A DNA stretch of 16,461 nt from Alphaproteobacteria bacterium (GTDB taxonomy: Bacteria; Pseudomonadota; Alphaproteobacteria; Puniceispirillales; Puniceispirillaceae), in contig JAACDT010000099.1 in NCBI GenBank assembly GCA_009936885.1, positions 1 to 16,461 on the forward strand. The letters run 5' to 3'. Below the pieces are notes generated by a model. The model saw nothing but the letters and a program-made list of their open reading frames with translations, did not search any database and was not told the origin of the DNA. The stretch's first letter is position 1; every line of letters begins with the position of its first letter. Positions 9,471 through 16,384 of this stretch are shown here, piece after piece. The position numbers were made by a program, and so were the translations under genes.

Positions 9471-9741
9471 GACATTCATTGATTGTCTTTTTGCACACGC
9501 TTTATAATTAGGAGTTATGTATCTTTGGTTTTGTCATGCACGAATGCGATGATGTTAGCTCCCAAGATAACGTAGATAAAACACCCCTATCTCAAACGAA
9601 TCATTCTCGTTAATTGGTCAACAATACTACCATAAAATAGGCTATGATTCAAGTTTATAATGTATTTGTGAGCCTATCAACCCTAACAATGAATTATTTA
9701 GTTCCGATTCGGTATTATTTTTCTGTTTAAAGATTTCAAAT

Positions 9742-9754
9742 TAGCATTATGCTA
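9742..9754. promoter_or_regulatory. Perfect 13-bp palindrome, candidate operator upstream of uppP
   Basis: TAGCATTATGCTA has 6-bp perfect arms around one central base. It ends 6 bases before the candidate -35 box at 9761, where a dimeric regulator could block or help RNA polymerase. It is too tight to form a useful RNA hairpin, which favours a DNA-binding role. No regulator can be named. Confidence 0.4.
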
Positions 9755-9760
9755 GTTTTA

Positions 9761-9788
9761 TTTACATTCTGAAAAGATTTGCTAGACT
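9761..9788 (+). promoter_or_regulatory. Candidate sigma-70-type promoter for uppP
   Basis: TTTACA (9761-9766) and TAGACT (9783-9788) are separated by 16 bases. The -35 matches TTGACA at 5 of 6 positions and the -10 matches TATAAT at 4 of 6. Transcription would start near 9795, about 65 bases upstream of uppP, so the 11-bp repeats that follow would lie mostly in the 5' untranslated region. In such AT-rich DNA a chance match is possible. Confidence 0.35.
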
Positions 9789-9790
9789 AT

Positions 9791-9834
9791 GTTATTTTCA
9801 AATTATTTTCAGATTATTTCCGAATTATTTCCGG
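9791..9834 (+). repeat. Four tandem imperfect 11-bp repeats upstream of uppP
   Basis: Four contiguous 11-base units occupy the span: GTTATTTTCAA (9791-9801), ATTATTTTCAG (9802-9812), ATTATTTCCGA (9813-9823) and ATTATTTCCGG (9824-9834), consensus ATTATTTYCRR. The core TTATTT is invariant. The period is close to one helical turn, as in binding sites of winged-helix response regulators such as PhoB, though the consensus is not a PhoB box. The array ends 28 bases before the uppP ATG. Confidence 0.75.
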
Positions 9835-9862
9835 AGTAATAAATAGCTAAGGCATTGCAAAA

Positions 9863-10699
9863 ATGGCTTTTTCTTTTTCTGATTTTTCTTATTACCTGTT
9901 ACTTGCTTTGGTTCAAGGCATAACAGAATTTCTGCCTGTATCTTCATCTGGTCATCTTGTTTTAGTGCCATCTATTACGAATCAGAGTGATCATGGGGTA
10001 TCTATTGATGTTGCAGCTCATATAGGAACCCTAATAGCGGTGATGATTTATGTGCGTTCTGATTTGTTTAAAATGACTTTGGCACTCCAAAACACTGTTC
10101 TGAAGACATTAAGGCCTAACGCTAATATCCTGATTGATGTGCCATCACTAATGATGATTAAAATTCTTATAATTGCGACCATTCCAGTTATTATTGCTGG
10201 GTTTTTGATTTCGCTTTTTGAGCCTGATATGCTTCGGCTCGTGCAAACTGTTGCCATTTCAAATATTATCTTTGCTATTTTCCTATGGCATTCAGACAAA
10301 ACATCGCCCTCTGAGCACACATTAAGCGAAATGGGATTGAAACAAGCTTTGTTTATCGGGCTTGCGCAGATGCTTGCATTAATCCCAGGCACCTCACGAA
10401 GCGGCGTTACAATGACAATGGCACGATATCTTGGCTTTGAGCGTTTGAGTGCTGCACGCTTCTCGTTATTATTATCAATCCCTGTCATTATTGCGGCAGG
10501 GTGCCTGCAGATAGTTAAACTTATCCGCCAAGAAAATATTGTCGTAGGCACAGCTGCATTATATGTTGCCATATTCTCCAGCATTATTGCATTAGGGGCA
10601 ATTCATGGCATGATGAAATGGCTTGGACGCGCGAATTTTAATCTATTTGTTTATTACCGGTTTGCACTTGGCCTTGTGCTGCTTATCATTAGCTTCTAG
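9863..10699 (+). CDS. uppP: Undecaprenyl-diphosphate phosphatase (UppP/BacA)
   Basis: An integral membrane phosphatase that dephosphorylates undecaprenyl diphosphate so the lipid carrier can be reused for peptidoglycan and polysaccharide export; overproduction gives bacitracin resistance in known cases. At 278 residues it has the family's usual length and many hydrophobic helices. Motif 1, QGITEFLPVSSSGH, is at residues 18-31, with catalytic E22 and H31; the first position of the (E/Q)XXXE motif is Q18, an accepted variant. Motif 2, PGTSRSG, is at 175-181 with R179. The start ATG is preceded by AAGG about 10 bases upstream. The stop TAG shares CTAG with the stop of the convergent NDUFA9-like gene. 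Confidence 0.97.
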   Translation: MAFSFSDFSYYLLLALVQGITEFLPVSSSGHLVLVPSITNQSDHGVSIDVAAHIGTLIAVMIYVRSDLFKMTLALQNTVLKTLRPNANILIDVPSLMMIKILIIATIPVIIAGFLISLFEPDMLRLVQTVAISNIIFAIFLWHSDKTSPSEHTLSEMGLKQALFIGLAQMLALIPGTSRSGVTMTMARYLGFERLSAARFSLLLSIPVIIAAGCLQIVKLIRQENIVVGTAALYVAIFSSIIALGAIHGMMKWLGRANFNLFVYYRFALGLVLLIISF

Positions 10700-11643
10700 C
10701 TTGATCCAAAAATACCTCCCTGTCGATAACAAGACAGGTAATTGGGAACATGTGCTTCAATAGGCTGCGGCGTAATGCCAAATGAAGTGATGTCCAACAT
10801 ATTCTCATTTACAATATTATCAGTATCTAACATCCGCAGCTGATCCGGAGTTATTGGCGGATTAGGCAGAATAGATGCCATTGCTGCTGGAATCTGCATC
10901 GCTAAAATTGGAACGGGAATTAAAGCTCTCTTCTTGCCAATCGCAGAGAGCGTGTAGACTAATAATTCTTTAAAACTATAGATAGAGGGGCCGCCTAGCT
11001 CATAAATTTGTCCATCTGTTTGGCTGTTACTAAGACAATAAATAATAGATTCAGCAACATCACCAACAAAGACAGGTTGAAATTTTGTATTCCCCCCAGC
11101 TAATAAAGGCAGTGCAGGTGCAATCATGGCCATTCTTGCAAACCTATCGAAAAAACCATCTCCAGGTCCAAAAACAATAGAGGGGCGCAAAATTGTACTA
11201 TTTGGCGCTTGACGTAGCAGGCCTCTCTCACCCTCGGCTTTAGTTCTGTAATATGCACTAGCAGCGTTGAGATCTGCCCCAATCGCGGATATCTGAACAA
11301 TTTTTGTAACCTCTGCATGCTCTGCGATTTGTGCTATTCTTTGCGGTAATTCGGCCTGAGCATTGTCAAATTTCTGTTTGCCAGATGGGTGAAAAATACC
11401 AACAAGATTAACAATATAATCAGCCGATTGAATAGCTCTTGCCAAATCATCATCTAGCAGCGCATCACCAGACATAACTGTTATTTGGCCAACATCTCCA
11501 ACTGGTTTTAGATTTTTTGAGCGCACCGCATTTCGGGTAAGAACAGTAATACGAGCCCCTGCACGCGCTAATTTTTCAACCAATGCTCTTCCAATAAATC
11601 CAGAGCCACCAATTATGCAGACGGTTTTGTTTTGCAGTTGCAT
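10696..11643 (-). CDS. NDUFA9-like NAD(P)-binding protein (atypical SDR, complex I-associated family)
   Basis: A 315-residue extended/atypical short-chain dehydrogenase-like protein related to the mitochondrial complex I subunit NDUFA9, for which a role in NADH:ubiquinone oxidoreductase assembly or stability is proposed. Residues numbered from the upstream ATG: the dinucleotide-binding loop GGSGFIG is at 14-20, VLTRN at 36-40 has an arginine where NADP-binding forms often carry one, the YxxxK pair is Y133/K137, and RPSIVFGPGD begins at R155. The frame opens at an ATG at 11649, but AGGA at 11650-11653 is 6 bases before the second ATG (11643) and adjoins the first, so 11643 is preferred. Adjacent uppP and NDUFA9-like genes recur in Alphaproteobacteria. 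UDP-sugar epimerase activity is less likely but not excluded. Confidence 0.87.
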   Translation of the reverse strand: MQLQNKTVCIIGGSGFIGRALVEKLARAGARITVLTRNAVRSKNLKPVGDVGQITVMSGDALLDDDLARAIQSADYIVNLVGIFHPSGKQKFDNAQAELPQRIAQIAEHAEVTKIVQISAIGADLNAASAYYRTKAEGERGLLRQAPNSTILRPSIVFGPGDGFFDRFARMAMIAPALPLLAGGNTKFQPVFVGDVAESIIYCLSNSQTDGQIYELGGPSIYSFKELLVYTLSAIGKKRALIPVPILAMQIPAAMASILPNPPITPDQLRMLDTDNIVNENMLDITSFGITPQPIEAHVPNYLSCYRQGGIFGSS

Positions 11644-11649
11644 GTTCAT

Positions 11650-11653
11650 TCCT
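11650..11653 (-). promoter_or_regulatory. Shine-Dalgarno that sets the NDUFA9-like start
   Basis: AGGA on the minus strand directly abuts the first ATG (11649) but is 6 bases from the second ATG (11643), which therefore is the likelier start. Confidence 0.6.
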
Positions 11654-11675
11654 ATTTACTCAAAATTCTCAGGAT

Positions 11676-11735
11676 AAATAACAGCGCGTTAAATAACAGG
11701 GCGTTAGATAATAGCGAGATAAGTAACAGATTGTC
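11676..11735. repeat. About four degenerate tandem 15-bp repeats
   Basis: Units read on the plus strand: AAATAACAGCGCGTT (11676-11690), AAATAACAGGGCGTT (11691-11705), AGATAATAGCGAGAT (11706-11720) and AAGTAACAGATTGTC (11721-11735). The first two differ at one base; the third and fourth match at about 10 of 15 positions. The array lies just upstream of the NDUFA9-like start and may be regulatory or a decaying slippage repeat. Confidence 0.7.
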
Positions 11736-11857
11736 TTCCGACAGAAAAGCCTCATCATAGCTTGCTATCTGTGCAACTAAGTTTTGCCCATTATATAAAC
11801 AATATTTTTATCCAAGTTACTAGAGATAGATTTATCAGATGGGTTTACCACATGGGT

Positions 11858-12880
11858 TCAAACAAAAAGAATACTCGCCACAAACACAGCAATAAATACT
11901 GTTTCCGCGATAATAAGAAAAAAAGCTGCCCTTCCGATGTGTCGTAATTCACTCAAATCTATTTTCAAACCAACGGCTGCAATTGCCATTACTAAAAACC
12001 ATCGCGAGGTAATCTGAAACCCCTCCTTTACAATTTGCGGCAATATACCAAAAGAATTAGCGATTAGAATAACAATGAACCCCAAAACAAATATAGGTAG
12101 AATGGGCAGACTCTCACCCTCGCCTCTGCCACCTATTTTAAAGCGAATAATCAATCCAGCGATGACCACAACTGGTGCCAGCATCGCAACTCGCAGCAAC
12201 TTAACAATTGTTGCTATATCGCCAGTTGGCTCATCCACAGAATATCCTGCTCCCACAACTTGAGCTACATCGTGAATAGTGGTGCCTAAAAATATTCCCA
12301 GCGAGTCTCCTGTTAGACCAATTTTTTGACCTAAAATGGGATATAATATCATTGCAAATGTTGACAGGATGGTAACGCCAGCAACTGTAAATATAAGCTC
12401 TTCGTCACGCTTTTTATTTTTTGGCAATATTGCAGCAATTGCCAAAGCTGCGGAGGCACCACAAATAGCAACTGAACCAGAGGTTAAGAATGCAAAATAT
12501 CCGTCAATATTAAACCATTTAGACACAGCAATACCAAACCCGATAGTTGCTAATACCGCCATGAAAGTGATTGCCACATTAACTAGACCGATAGCTGAAA
12601 TCATATCGAAACTTATTCTCGCACCTAGCAGGCAAATACCAATACGTAAAACTCTCTTTGCTGTAAAATTTATACCCGCAACACATCGCTTCTCTTTTGA
12701 TAAGAAGTTCAATGCCATCCCAAAAAGCAACGCCATTAGCATTGTTGGAGCACCATAATAATCAGAAATAAATTGGGCTGCGAGCGCCAAAATTCCTGCC
12801 AATGTTACCCCCGGATAATAACGATGCACTATATGACAAAATTGGCTGTAATATTGGTTCAGGAATTGGCTAGTCATCAT
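11858..12880 (-). CDS. COG2855/YeiH-family membrane protein, putative sulfite/sulfate exporter
   Basis: A 340-residue polytopic inner-membrane protein of the COG2855 (YeiH, conserved hypothetical 698) family with about ten hydrophobic segments. Family landmarks are LLFGMALNFLS (51-61), LLGARISFD (84-92), CGASAALAIAA (140-150), GTTIHDVAQVVGAGY (199-213) and AVGLKIDLSEL (302-312). Members beside sulfonate-degrading genes have been proposed as sulfite or sulfate exporters (the CuyZ/SuyZ type), although transport has little direct proof. Its ATG overlaps the stop of the upstream ComC-type dehydrogenase gene by the four bases ATGA (12877-12880), so the two are probably translationally coupled. In this operon the natural role is to remove sulfite freed by SuyAB. 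It is the last gene of the operon. Confidence 0.85.
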   Translation of the reverse strand: MMTSQFLNQYYSQFCHIVHRYYPGVTLAGILALAAQFISDYYGAPTMLMALLFGMALNFLSKEKRCVAGINFTAKRVLRIGICLLGARISFDMISAIGLVNVAITFMAVLATIGFGIAVSKWFNIDGYFAFLTSGSVAICGASAALAIAAILPKNKKRDEELIFTVAGVTILSTFAMILYPILGQKIGLTGDSLGIFLGTTIHDVAQVVGAGYSVDEPTGDIATIVKLLRVAMLAPVVVIAGLIIRFKIGGRGEGESLPILPIFVLGFIVILIANSFGILPQIVKEGFQITSRWFLVMAIAAVGLKIDLSELRHIGRAAFFLIIAETVFIAVFVASILFV

Positions 12881-13869
12881 TTTACTTGCGATAATATATA
12901 TGTGTAGTCATCTTTTAGGATTTTCAACCCATTTTTTGCTACATCTGCTCTCTTTTTAAGTCGTTTTATTCCCGGGAGCCGTGTATTTGGCTGAGTTAAA
13001 ATGGCAGAAAATAACGTCTCAAAATGAGCTATTCGTTCAGGAGGTGGTGCGATAAGAATAAGTGTCTGAGCAACATTAGGCTCTGAGCTCTTTGTATCAA
13101 GGAATGAGGAAGCTTGAAATCCGAAATGTGCCCCCGCTAGCCCTGCTGTCATCAATTCAACCATCAATGCAAGAACAGCGCCTTTAGCCCCACCCATTGG
13201 CAATATCGTCCCTTTTAATGCTCGTTCGGGATCTGTTGTAGCAATACCTTCCAGATCAACAGCCCAATCTTCTGGAATTTCTTTACCTTCTCTTTTTGCT
13301 CTCATAATCTTACCGCGCGCTACCTTCGCAAGAGAGAGATCAATCACTAGTGGAGAGCCATTATCCCTTGGGCAGGAAAATGCAATAGGATTGGTTCCAA
13401 AAATAGGGATGGAGCCACCCCAAGGCGCCATCGCAGCCGGGGTATTTGAAAACATAAGCGCTACAACGCCCTGATCTGCATAGCGCTCAACATGATGACC
13501 TAGAACGCCAGCATGGTGGGATTTATTAATCGTGACGAGAAGGGCGCCATTTTCGCGAACTAAAGGCATTGCTTGCGAAAAAGCCTGTTCTAATGCTGGA
13601 AATGCAAATCCATGTTCTGCATCTAGCGTAAGCCAACCCTTTCCCTGAAATTCTGAGCTAACAGAACTACTGATATTTACTTTTCCGCTTTTAATTTGAG
13701 CCAAATAGCTCTTAACTCTGGAGAGACCATGTCCTAATTGGCCATCGGTTTCAGCCAAAACTAAATAATGGGCAATTATCTCAGCATTTTGGTTGCTTAT
13801 CCCATGAGACTGAAAAGCATCAGAGACGATTTGCATCGCTTCTTGCGTTTTTACGAAAATATGTTCCAA
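12877..13869 (-). CDS. comC: Ldh2/MDH2-family oxidoreductase, likely (R)-sulfolactate dehydrogenase (ComC type)
   Basis: A 330-residue NAD(P)-dependent 2-hydroxyacid dehydrogenase of the malate/L-lactate/sulfolactate family, unrelated to classical Rossmann lactate dehydrogenases. Family blocks are ETDGQLGHGLSR (40-51), SHHAGVLGHH with the catalytic histidine, NTPAAMAPWGG, FGTNPIAFSCP, DLSLAKVARGKI and GGAKGAVLALMVELM. In known suy clusters such an enzyme (ComC) interconverts sulfopyruvate and (R)-3-sulfolactate, the substrate of SuyAB. That substrate is inferred here from gene position; malate or another 2-hydroxyacid remains possible. The start is a TTG, because the N-terminal strand HIFVKTQEA is typical of the family and the first ATG (residue 12) would delete it. 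A strong Shine-Dalgarno lies unusually far upstream, across a stem-loop. The 3' end overlaps the exporter gene by ATGA. Confidence 0.85.
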   Translation of the reverse strand: MEHIFVKTQEAMQIVSDAFQSHGISNQNAEIIAHYLVLAETDGQLGHGLSRVKSYLAQIKSGKVNISSSVSSEFQGKGWLTLDAEHGFAFPALEQAFSQAMPLVRENGALLVTINKSHHAGVLGHHVERYADQGVVALMFSNTPAAMAPWGGSIPIFGTNPIAFSCPRDNGSPLVIDLSLAKVARGKIMRAKREGKEIPEDWAVDLEGIATTDPERALKGTILPMGGAKGAVLALMVELMTAGLAGAHFGFQASSFLDTKSSEPNVAQTLILIAPPPERIAHFETLFSAILTQPNTRLPGIKRLKKRADVAKNGLKILKDDYTYILSQVK

Positions 13870-13876
13870 AGATTGA

Positions 13877-13900
13877 GGCGGAGATTTCCTCCGCCCTCCT
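13877..13900 (-). promoter_or_regulatory. comC: Shine-Dalgarno plus stem-loop before the TTG start of comC
   Basis: On the minus strand, AGGAG (13896-13900), four bases after the suyB stop, directly abuts a perfect 7-bp stem GGCGGAG/CTCCGCC (13889-13895 and 13877-13883) with a 5-base loop. Seven bases separate the stem from the TTG at 13869. Unfolded, the Shine-Dalgarno is 26 bases from the start; folded, the effective spacing is about 7. A second GGAGG is buried in the stem. The structure is seen in sequence; its function is inferred. Confidence 0.55.
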
Positions 13901-13903
13901 TTT

Positions 13904-15082
13904 TTAAGCTGATCGATATAATTTGGTCATTGAAAATTCTCGATGGCCAAGTGCTTCAGCAGCTGTATTTCTGCCATTAGCTGTGCGTATGATCATATCT
14001 ATTAGCAGATCGCCTGCTTCATCAATTGTGGTTTCACGTCTTAAAATACCTGATACATCAACATCAACATGCTCACTCATAGTACGGATGGTTCTTGGAT
14101 TCGCTGTGATTTTGATCACAGGCACAATGGGGTTGCCTATCACATTACCTTGTCCAGTTGGAAATGTATGGATGACCGCCCCGCCTGCAGCCATTAATGT
14201 AACACATTCTGCAGCTGCAGAAGAGCTATCCATAAAATATAATCCTCTCCCAGATTTAGGTTTCTCCGCCGGGCCAAGAATATCTATATATTTGGATGTT
14301 CGACCGATTTTTTCAAGATTACCAAGTGCCTTCTCCTCTATAGTGGTTAATCCTCCAAGAATATTGCCTTTGGTCGGCTGACTATCAGAGAGGTCATCTG
14401 TCTGATGGGCAAAAATCACATCATCTTGATATGCTTTCCACATTTCATACCAACGCTCACCAACCTCTGGATTGATGGCTCGCTCTTTGCAAATATGCTC
14501 TGCGCCTGTGATCTCAGAGGTTTCACCAAAAAAGCCTGTAATCCCAGTTGGTAAAAGCTTATCATACATATTACCAACTGTCGGGCAGGAGCCAAGACCT
14601 GTGGTAGTATCACTTTCACCACATTTAGTTGAAATCCAGAGGTTAGAAAGAGGGCATTCCTCTCGCTGAAGCTCAGTCGCATAATGCACATATTCCTTTG
14701 CAATACGAGAGGCATCCATAATAGTTTTTAAATCACCATTTTGTTCAATTGATAACCCAGCAACAGGCTTTCCTGTTTCTGCAATACCATCCACAACACG
14801 TTGGGTCCATTCTGGCTCAATTCCAATAACCACAACAGCTGCTACATTTGCATTACACCCAGTTCCAATCAAGGTTCTAAAATGTACATCTAGGTCTTCC
14901 CCAAATTGTAGCCGGCCATAAGCATGTGGAATAGCCAATGTGCCTTTGATATTATTGGCAACTGCTTCGCATGCTGCATTTGAAATATCATCCAACGGCA
15001 AGATTAACACATGATTGCGAACACCAATGTGACCATTGTCACGTCGATAACCTTGAACCATTACATTTGAAAAATCAGTCAT
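13904..15082 (-). CDS. suyB: (R)-3-sulfolactate sulfo-lyase, large subunit
   Basis: The catalytic subunit of SuyAB, which eliminates bisulfite from (R)-3-sulfolactate to give pyruvate. It belongs to the UxaA/altronate dehydratase superfamily. The chosen product has 392 residues: [15 protein letters not shown] at 11-25, GTGCNAN at 73-79, [10 protein letters not shown] at 153-162, FAHQTDD at 224-230, [11 protein letters not shown] at 278-288, and [16 protein letters not shown] at 309-324. The KCGESDTT form, the separate SAF-domain gene just upstream and the neighbouring comC-type and COG2855 genes favour SuyB over altronate dehydratase. The frame opens at an ATG at 15145, but that would overlap suyA by 53 bases; AGGGAG next to the suyA stop sits 6 bases before the ATG at 15082, which I chose. 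The gap to suyA is 10 bases. Another UxaA-family hydro-lyase remains the main alternative. Confidence 0.85.
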   Translation of the reverse strand: MTDFSNVMVQGYRRDNGHIGVRNHVLILPLDDISNAACEAVANNIKGTLAIPHAYGRLQFGEDLDVHFRTLIGTGCNANVAAVVVIGIEPEWTQRVVDGIAETGKPVAGLSIEQNGDLKTIMDASRIAKEYVHYATELQREECPLSNLWISTKCGESDTTTGLGSCPTVGNMYDKLLPTGITGFFGETSEITGAEHICKERAINPEVGERWYEMWKAYQDDVIFAHQTDDLSDSQPTKGNILGGLTTIEEKALGNLEKIGRTSKYIDILGPAEKPKSGRGLYFMDSSSAAAECVTLMAAGGAVIHTFPTGQGNVIGNPIVPVIKITANPRTIRTMSEHVDVDVSGILRRETTIDEAGDLLIDMIIRTANGRNTAAEALGHREFSMTKLYRSA

Positions 15083-15088
15083 TTCTAG

Positions 15089-15094
15089 CTCCCT
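15089..15094 (-). promoter_or_regulatory. suyB: Shine-Dalgarno that sets the suyB start
   Basis: AGGGAG on the minus strand overlaps the TAG stop of suyA and ends 6 bases before the ATG at 15082. It couples suyB translation to suyA and argues against the in-frame upstream ATG at 15145. Confidence 0.75.
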
Positions 15095-15383
15095 ACCAAC
15101 GCTTAGTTTTACAATTATGTGTATGTAAATGATGACCTTTTGCACAATCCTCTATGATTCTGCCAATATCTTCGCCATATTTATAAACAGTGTCGCCTAC
15201 CTTGTGATCTTTAAGAGATATCTTGTGACCGATAGGAACTGCTTGCTCTGCTTTTAAACGAAAGGTTGAATTATCATGTGTTATGCAAACAAGCATATCT
15301 GTTCCCGCCTCGAGTTCCTCAACAACGACAACACCAACTGTGTCTTCATGATCGTGAACCAACAAATGTGGAATTTCTGACAT
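15093..15383 (-). CDS. suyA: (R)-3-sulfolactate sulfo-lyase, small subunit (SAF domain)
   Basis: A 96-residue SAF-domain protein, the separate small subunit partner of SuyB. It has the layout of the N-terminal part of UxaA-type dehydratases: [17 protein letters not shown] at 6-22, a central [13 protein letters not shown] segment at 45-57, YGEDIGRI at 69-76, and the ending [14 protein letters not shown] at 83-96. The IGHKI and YGEDIG segments and the HxHNxKTKRW tail are diagnostic of this family and supply active-site and subunit-interface residues. A good AGGAGA (15391-15396) stands 7 bases before the ATG, and only 17 bases separate it from the upstream alcohol dehydrogenase stop. In classical altronate dehydratase the two parts are fused, so split genes support the Suy assignment, though other split UxaA-family enzymes exist. 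Confidence 0.85.
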   Translation of the reverse strand: MSEIPHLLVHDHEDTVGVVVVEELEAGTDMLVCITHDNSTFRLKAEQAVPIGHKISLKDHKVGDTVYKYGEDIGRIIEDCAKGHHLHTHNCKTKRW

Positions 15384-15400
15384 TTTATTATCTCCTATAG

Positions 15401-16384
15401 TCAGGGTTTCAATAGTATTTTTGGATGGGTAACAAACCCATTTTGCAAATCTTCAAATGCCTTTGCGCCCTCTGATAGGGCCCGAAAATGCACCCAGTCT
15501 AATGCGCCTAAGCTCCCGTCAAAAATAGCGTTTGCGGTTTCTCGAAAATCGGCTGGCGTATAAGTATAGCAGCCAAAAAATGAAATTCCTTGCAAAGTTA
15601 TTCTTCTTGCATCAAGCCCTCCTTCACTTGAGCCCAAACCTATATGAGCAATAACTCCACCTGCTTTTACAACAAGGCTAGATAGCGAACGCGTAGCACT
15701 AACCCCAACACCATCGATCACAATGTCAAATTGAGGTACGGAGCTTGTTTCAGCAGCTGCCTCTAGCCCTATATGGTTTTGAATAAATTTCCGCCTACTT
15801 TCCTGAGGTTCTATAATTATAACACTTCCTACACCTTGGGCAATCAAACTTAATGCGGCCCCAACGCCGATAGCCCCACCACCAATTACAAGTGCTTTTG
15901 CTATATTAAATCGTTCTCCAAGAAAGTTTGAACATTTTCGTACTGCACTCCATCCACACGCAACAGGTTCTGCAAGGGCTGCTTTGTCAAGGCTGACATT
16001 ATCTGGTACCTCAATCAAGTTTTCAAAAGGAATTTTTACAAATTCAGCGAATGCACCCTCTCGCGGTGGCATGGAAATTATTTGCCGGGATAAACATAAG
16101 TTTTGAGCTCCACGATGACAAAATTCGCAAGTTCTGCAGCTCACCAGGGGATTAATTGTGACGCGCTTATCTTTATATACTCCGTTTTTAATTTGCCCTG
16201 CCGCTTCATGCCCCAAAATCAGGGGGGCTGGACGCCTGTCATCATGACCAAGATAAGCATGCATATCTGACCCACATATACCTACCGTGTCAACGCGGAT
16301 AATCACCTCACCTTCATCTGCGATCGGCTCAATCACCTCATCAAAGGAAAGAGTTTGGGGAGCTTTATAAACGAGTGCCTTCAT
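15401..16384 (-). CDS. Zinc-dependent alcohol dehydrogenase (medium-chain family), candidate sulfonate-diol dehydrogenase
   Basis: A 327-residue medium-chain dehydrogenase. Catalytic zinc ligands are C37 (GICGSD), H59/E60 (GHE) and probably E139 (AEPVAC). The structural zinc lobe is intact: C83, C86, C89, C97. The Rossmann loop GGGAIGVG is at 168-175, and the second strand ends in IIIEP with E192, which favours NAD over NADP. The N-terminus resembles the threonine/sorbitol/L-idonate dehydrogenase branch, so a polyol-like secondary alcohol is a likely substrate. It is the second visible gene of the suy operon and starts inside the stop of the upstream SDR gene (ATGA, 16381-16384). Position suggests oxidation or epimerisation of DHPS, or oxidation of (S)-sulfolactate; this is inference, and sugar acids are an alternative. 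Confidence 0.85.
   Translation of the reverse strand: MKALVYKAPQTLSFDEVIEPIADEGEVIIRVDTVGICGSDMHAYLGHDDRRPAPLILGHEAAGQIKNGVYKDKRVTINPLVSCRTCEFCHRGAQNLCLSRQIISMPPREGAFAEFVKIPFENLIEVPDNVSLDKAALAEPVACGWSAVRKCSNFLGERFNIAKALVIGGGAIGVGAALSLIAQGVGSVIIIEPQESRRKFIQNHIGLEAAAETSSVPQFDIVIDGVGVSATRSLSSLVVKAGGVIAHIGLGSSEGGLDARRITLQGISFFGCYTYTPADFRETANAIFDGSLGALDWVHFRALSEGAKAFEDLQNGFVTHPKILLKP

Larger units (their letters stand above)
9459..9862. other. Divergent intergenic control region between gltD and uppP
   Basis: This 404-base AT-rich stretch has no credible gene on either strand and must carry the promoters of gltD (minus) and uppP (plus). Elements seen besides those listed separately are an inverted repeat AACGA-N7-TCGTT at 9595-9611; a 7-bp inverted repeat ATAGGCT/AGCCTAT at 9637-9643 and 9671-9677 with a 27-base loop; and a perfect plus-strand TATAAT at 9656-9661 inside that loop but with no good -35. 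No sigma-54-type -24/-12 site was found upstream of gltD by eye. Which element serves which gene cannot be settled from sequence. Confidence 0.7.
11644..11857. other. Intergenic region between the exporter gene and the NDUFA9-like gene
   Basis: A 214-base non-coding stretch downstream of the sulfonate operon and upstream of the NDUFA9-like gene, both on the minus strand. It holds the 15-bp repeats listed separately and a small palindrome ATAGC-TT-GCTAT (11757-11768). No GC-rich hairpin followed by a U-run was found after the exporter stop, so the operon's 3' end is not obvious. A promoter for the NDUFA9-like gene is expected here but not assigned. Confidence 0.6.

Noticed and set aside
9595..9611. 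AACGA-N7-TCGTT as a Fur/Irr-type iron box for gltD or uppP
   Set aside because: Only 5-bp arms and poor match to known iron-box consensus; kept only as an unnamed inverted repeat.
9656..9661. Perfect plus-strand TATAAT as the uppP -10 box
   Set aside because: No acceptable -35 lies 16-18 bases upstream and it is about 200 bases from uppP; the 9761-9788 pair is more plausible.
10048..10584. 178-codon minus-strand frame inside uppP
   Set aside because: Antisense to the conserved UppP motifs; its translation has no recognisable family features.
11762..11947. Plus-strand 61-codon frame overlapping the exporter's 3' end
   Set aside because: Basic, low-complexity composition, no convincing ribosome-binding site, and overlap with a well-supported gene.
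12336..12758. 140-codon plus-strand frame inside the COG2855 gene
   Set aside because: Shadow of a hydrophobic coding sequence on the other strand; no family signature.
13877..13903. The suyB-comC stem-loop as an intrinsic terminator
   Set aside because: In the direction of transcription it is preceded by A residues and not followed by a U-run; the T-run lies on the wrong side, and no plus-strand gene ends there.
13923..14381. 152-codon plus-strand frame inside suyB
   Set aside because: Antisense to conserved SuyB motifs, with no support of its own.
13904..15383. Annotation of the SAF-domain and large-subunit genes as altronate dehydratase (UxaA)
   Set aside because: No uronate or hexuronate genes adjoin; the two parts are separate genes; and the ComC-type dehydrogenase and COG2855 exporter neighbours fit sulfolactate sulfo-lyase better. 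It stays the main alternative.
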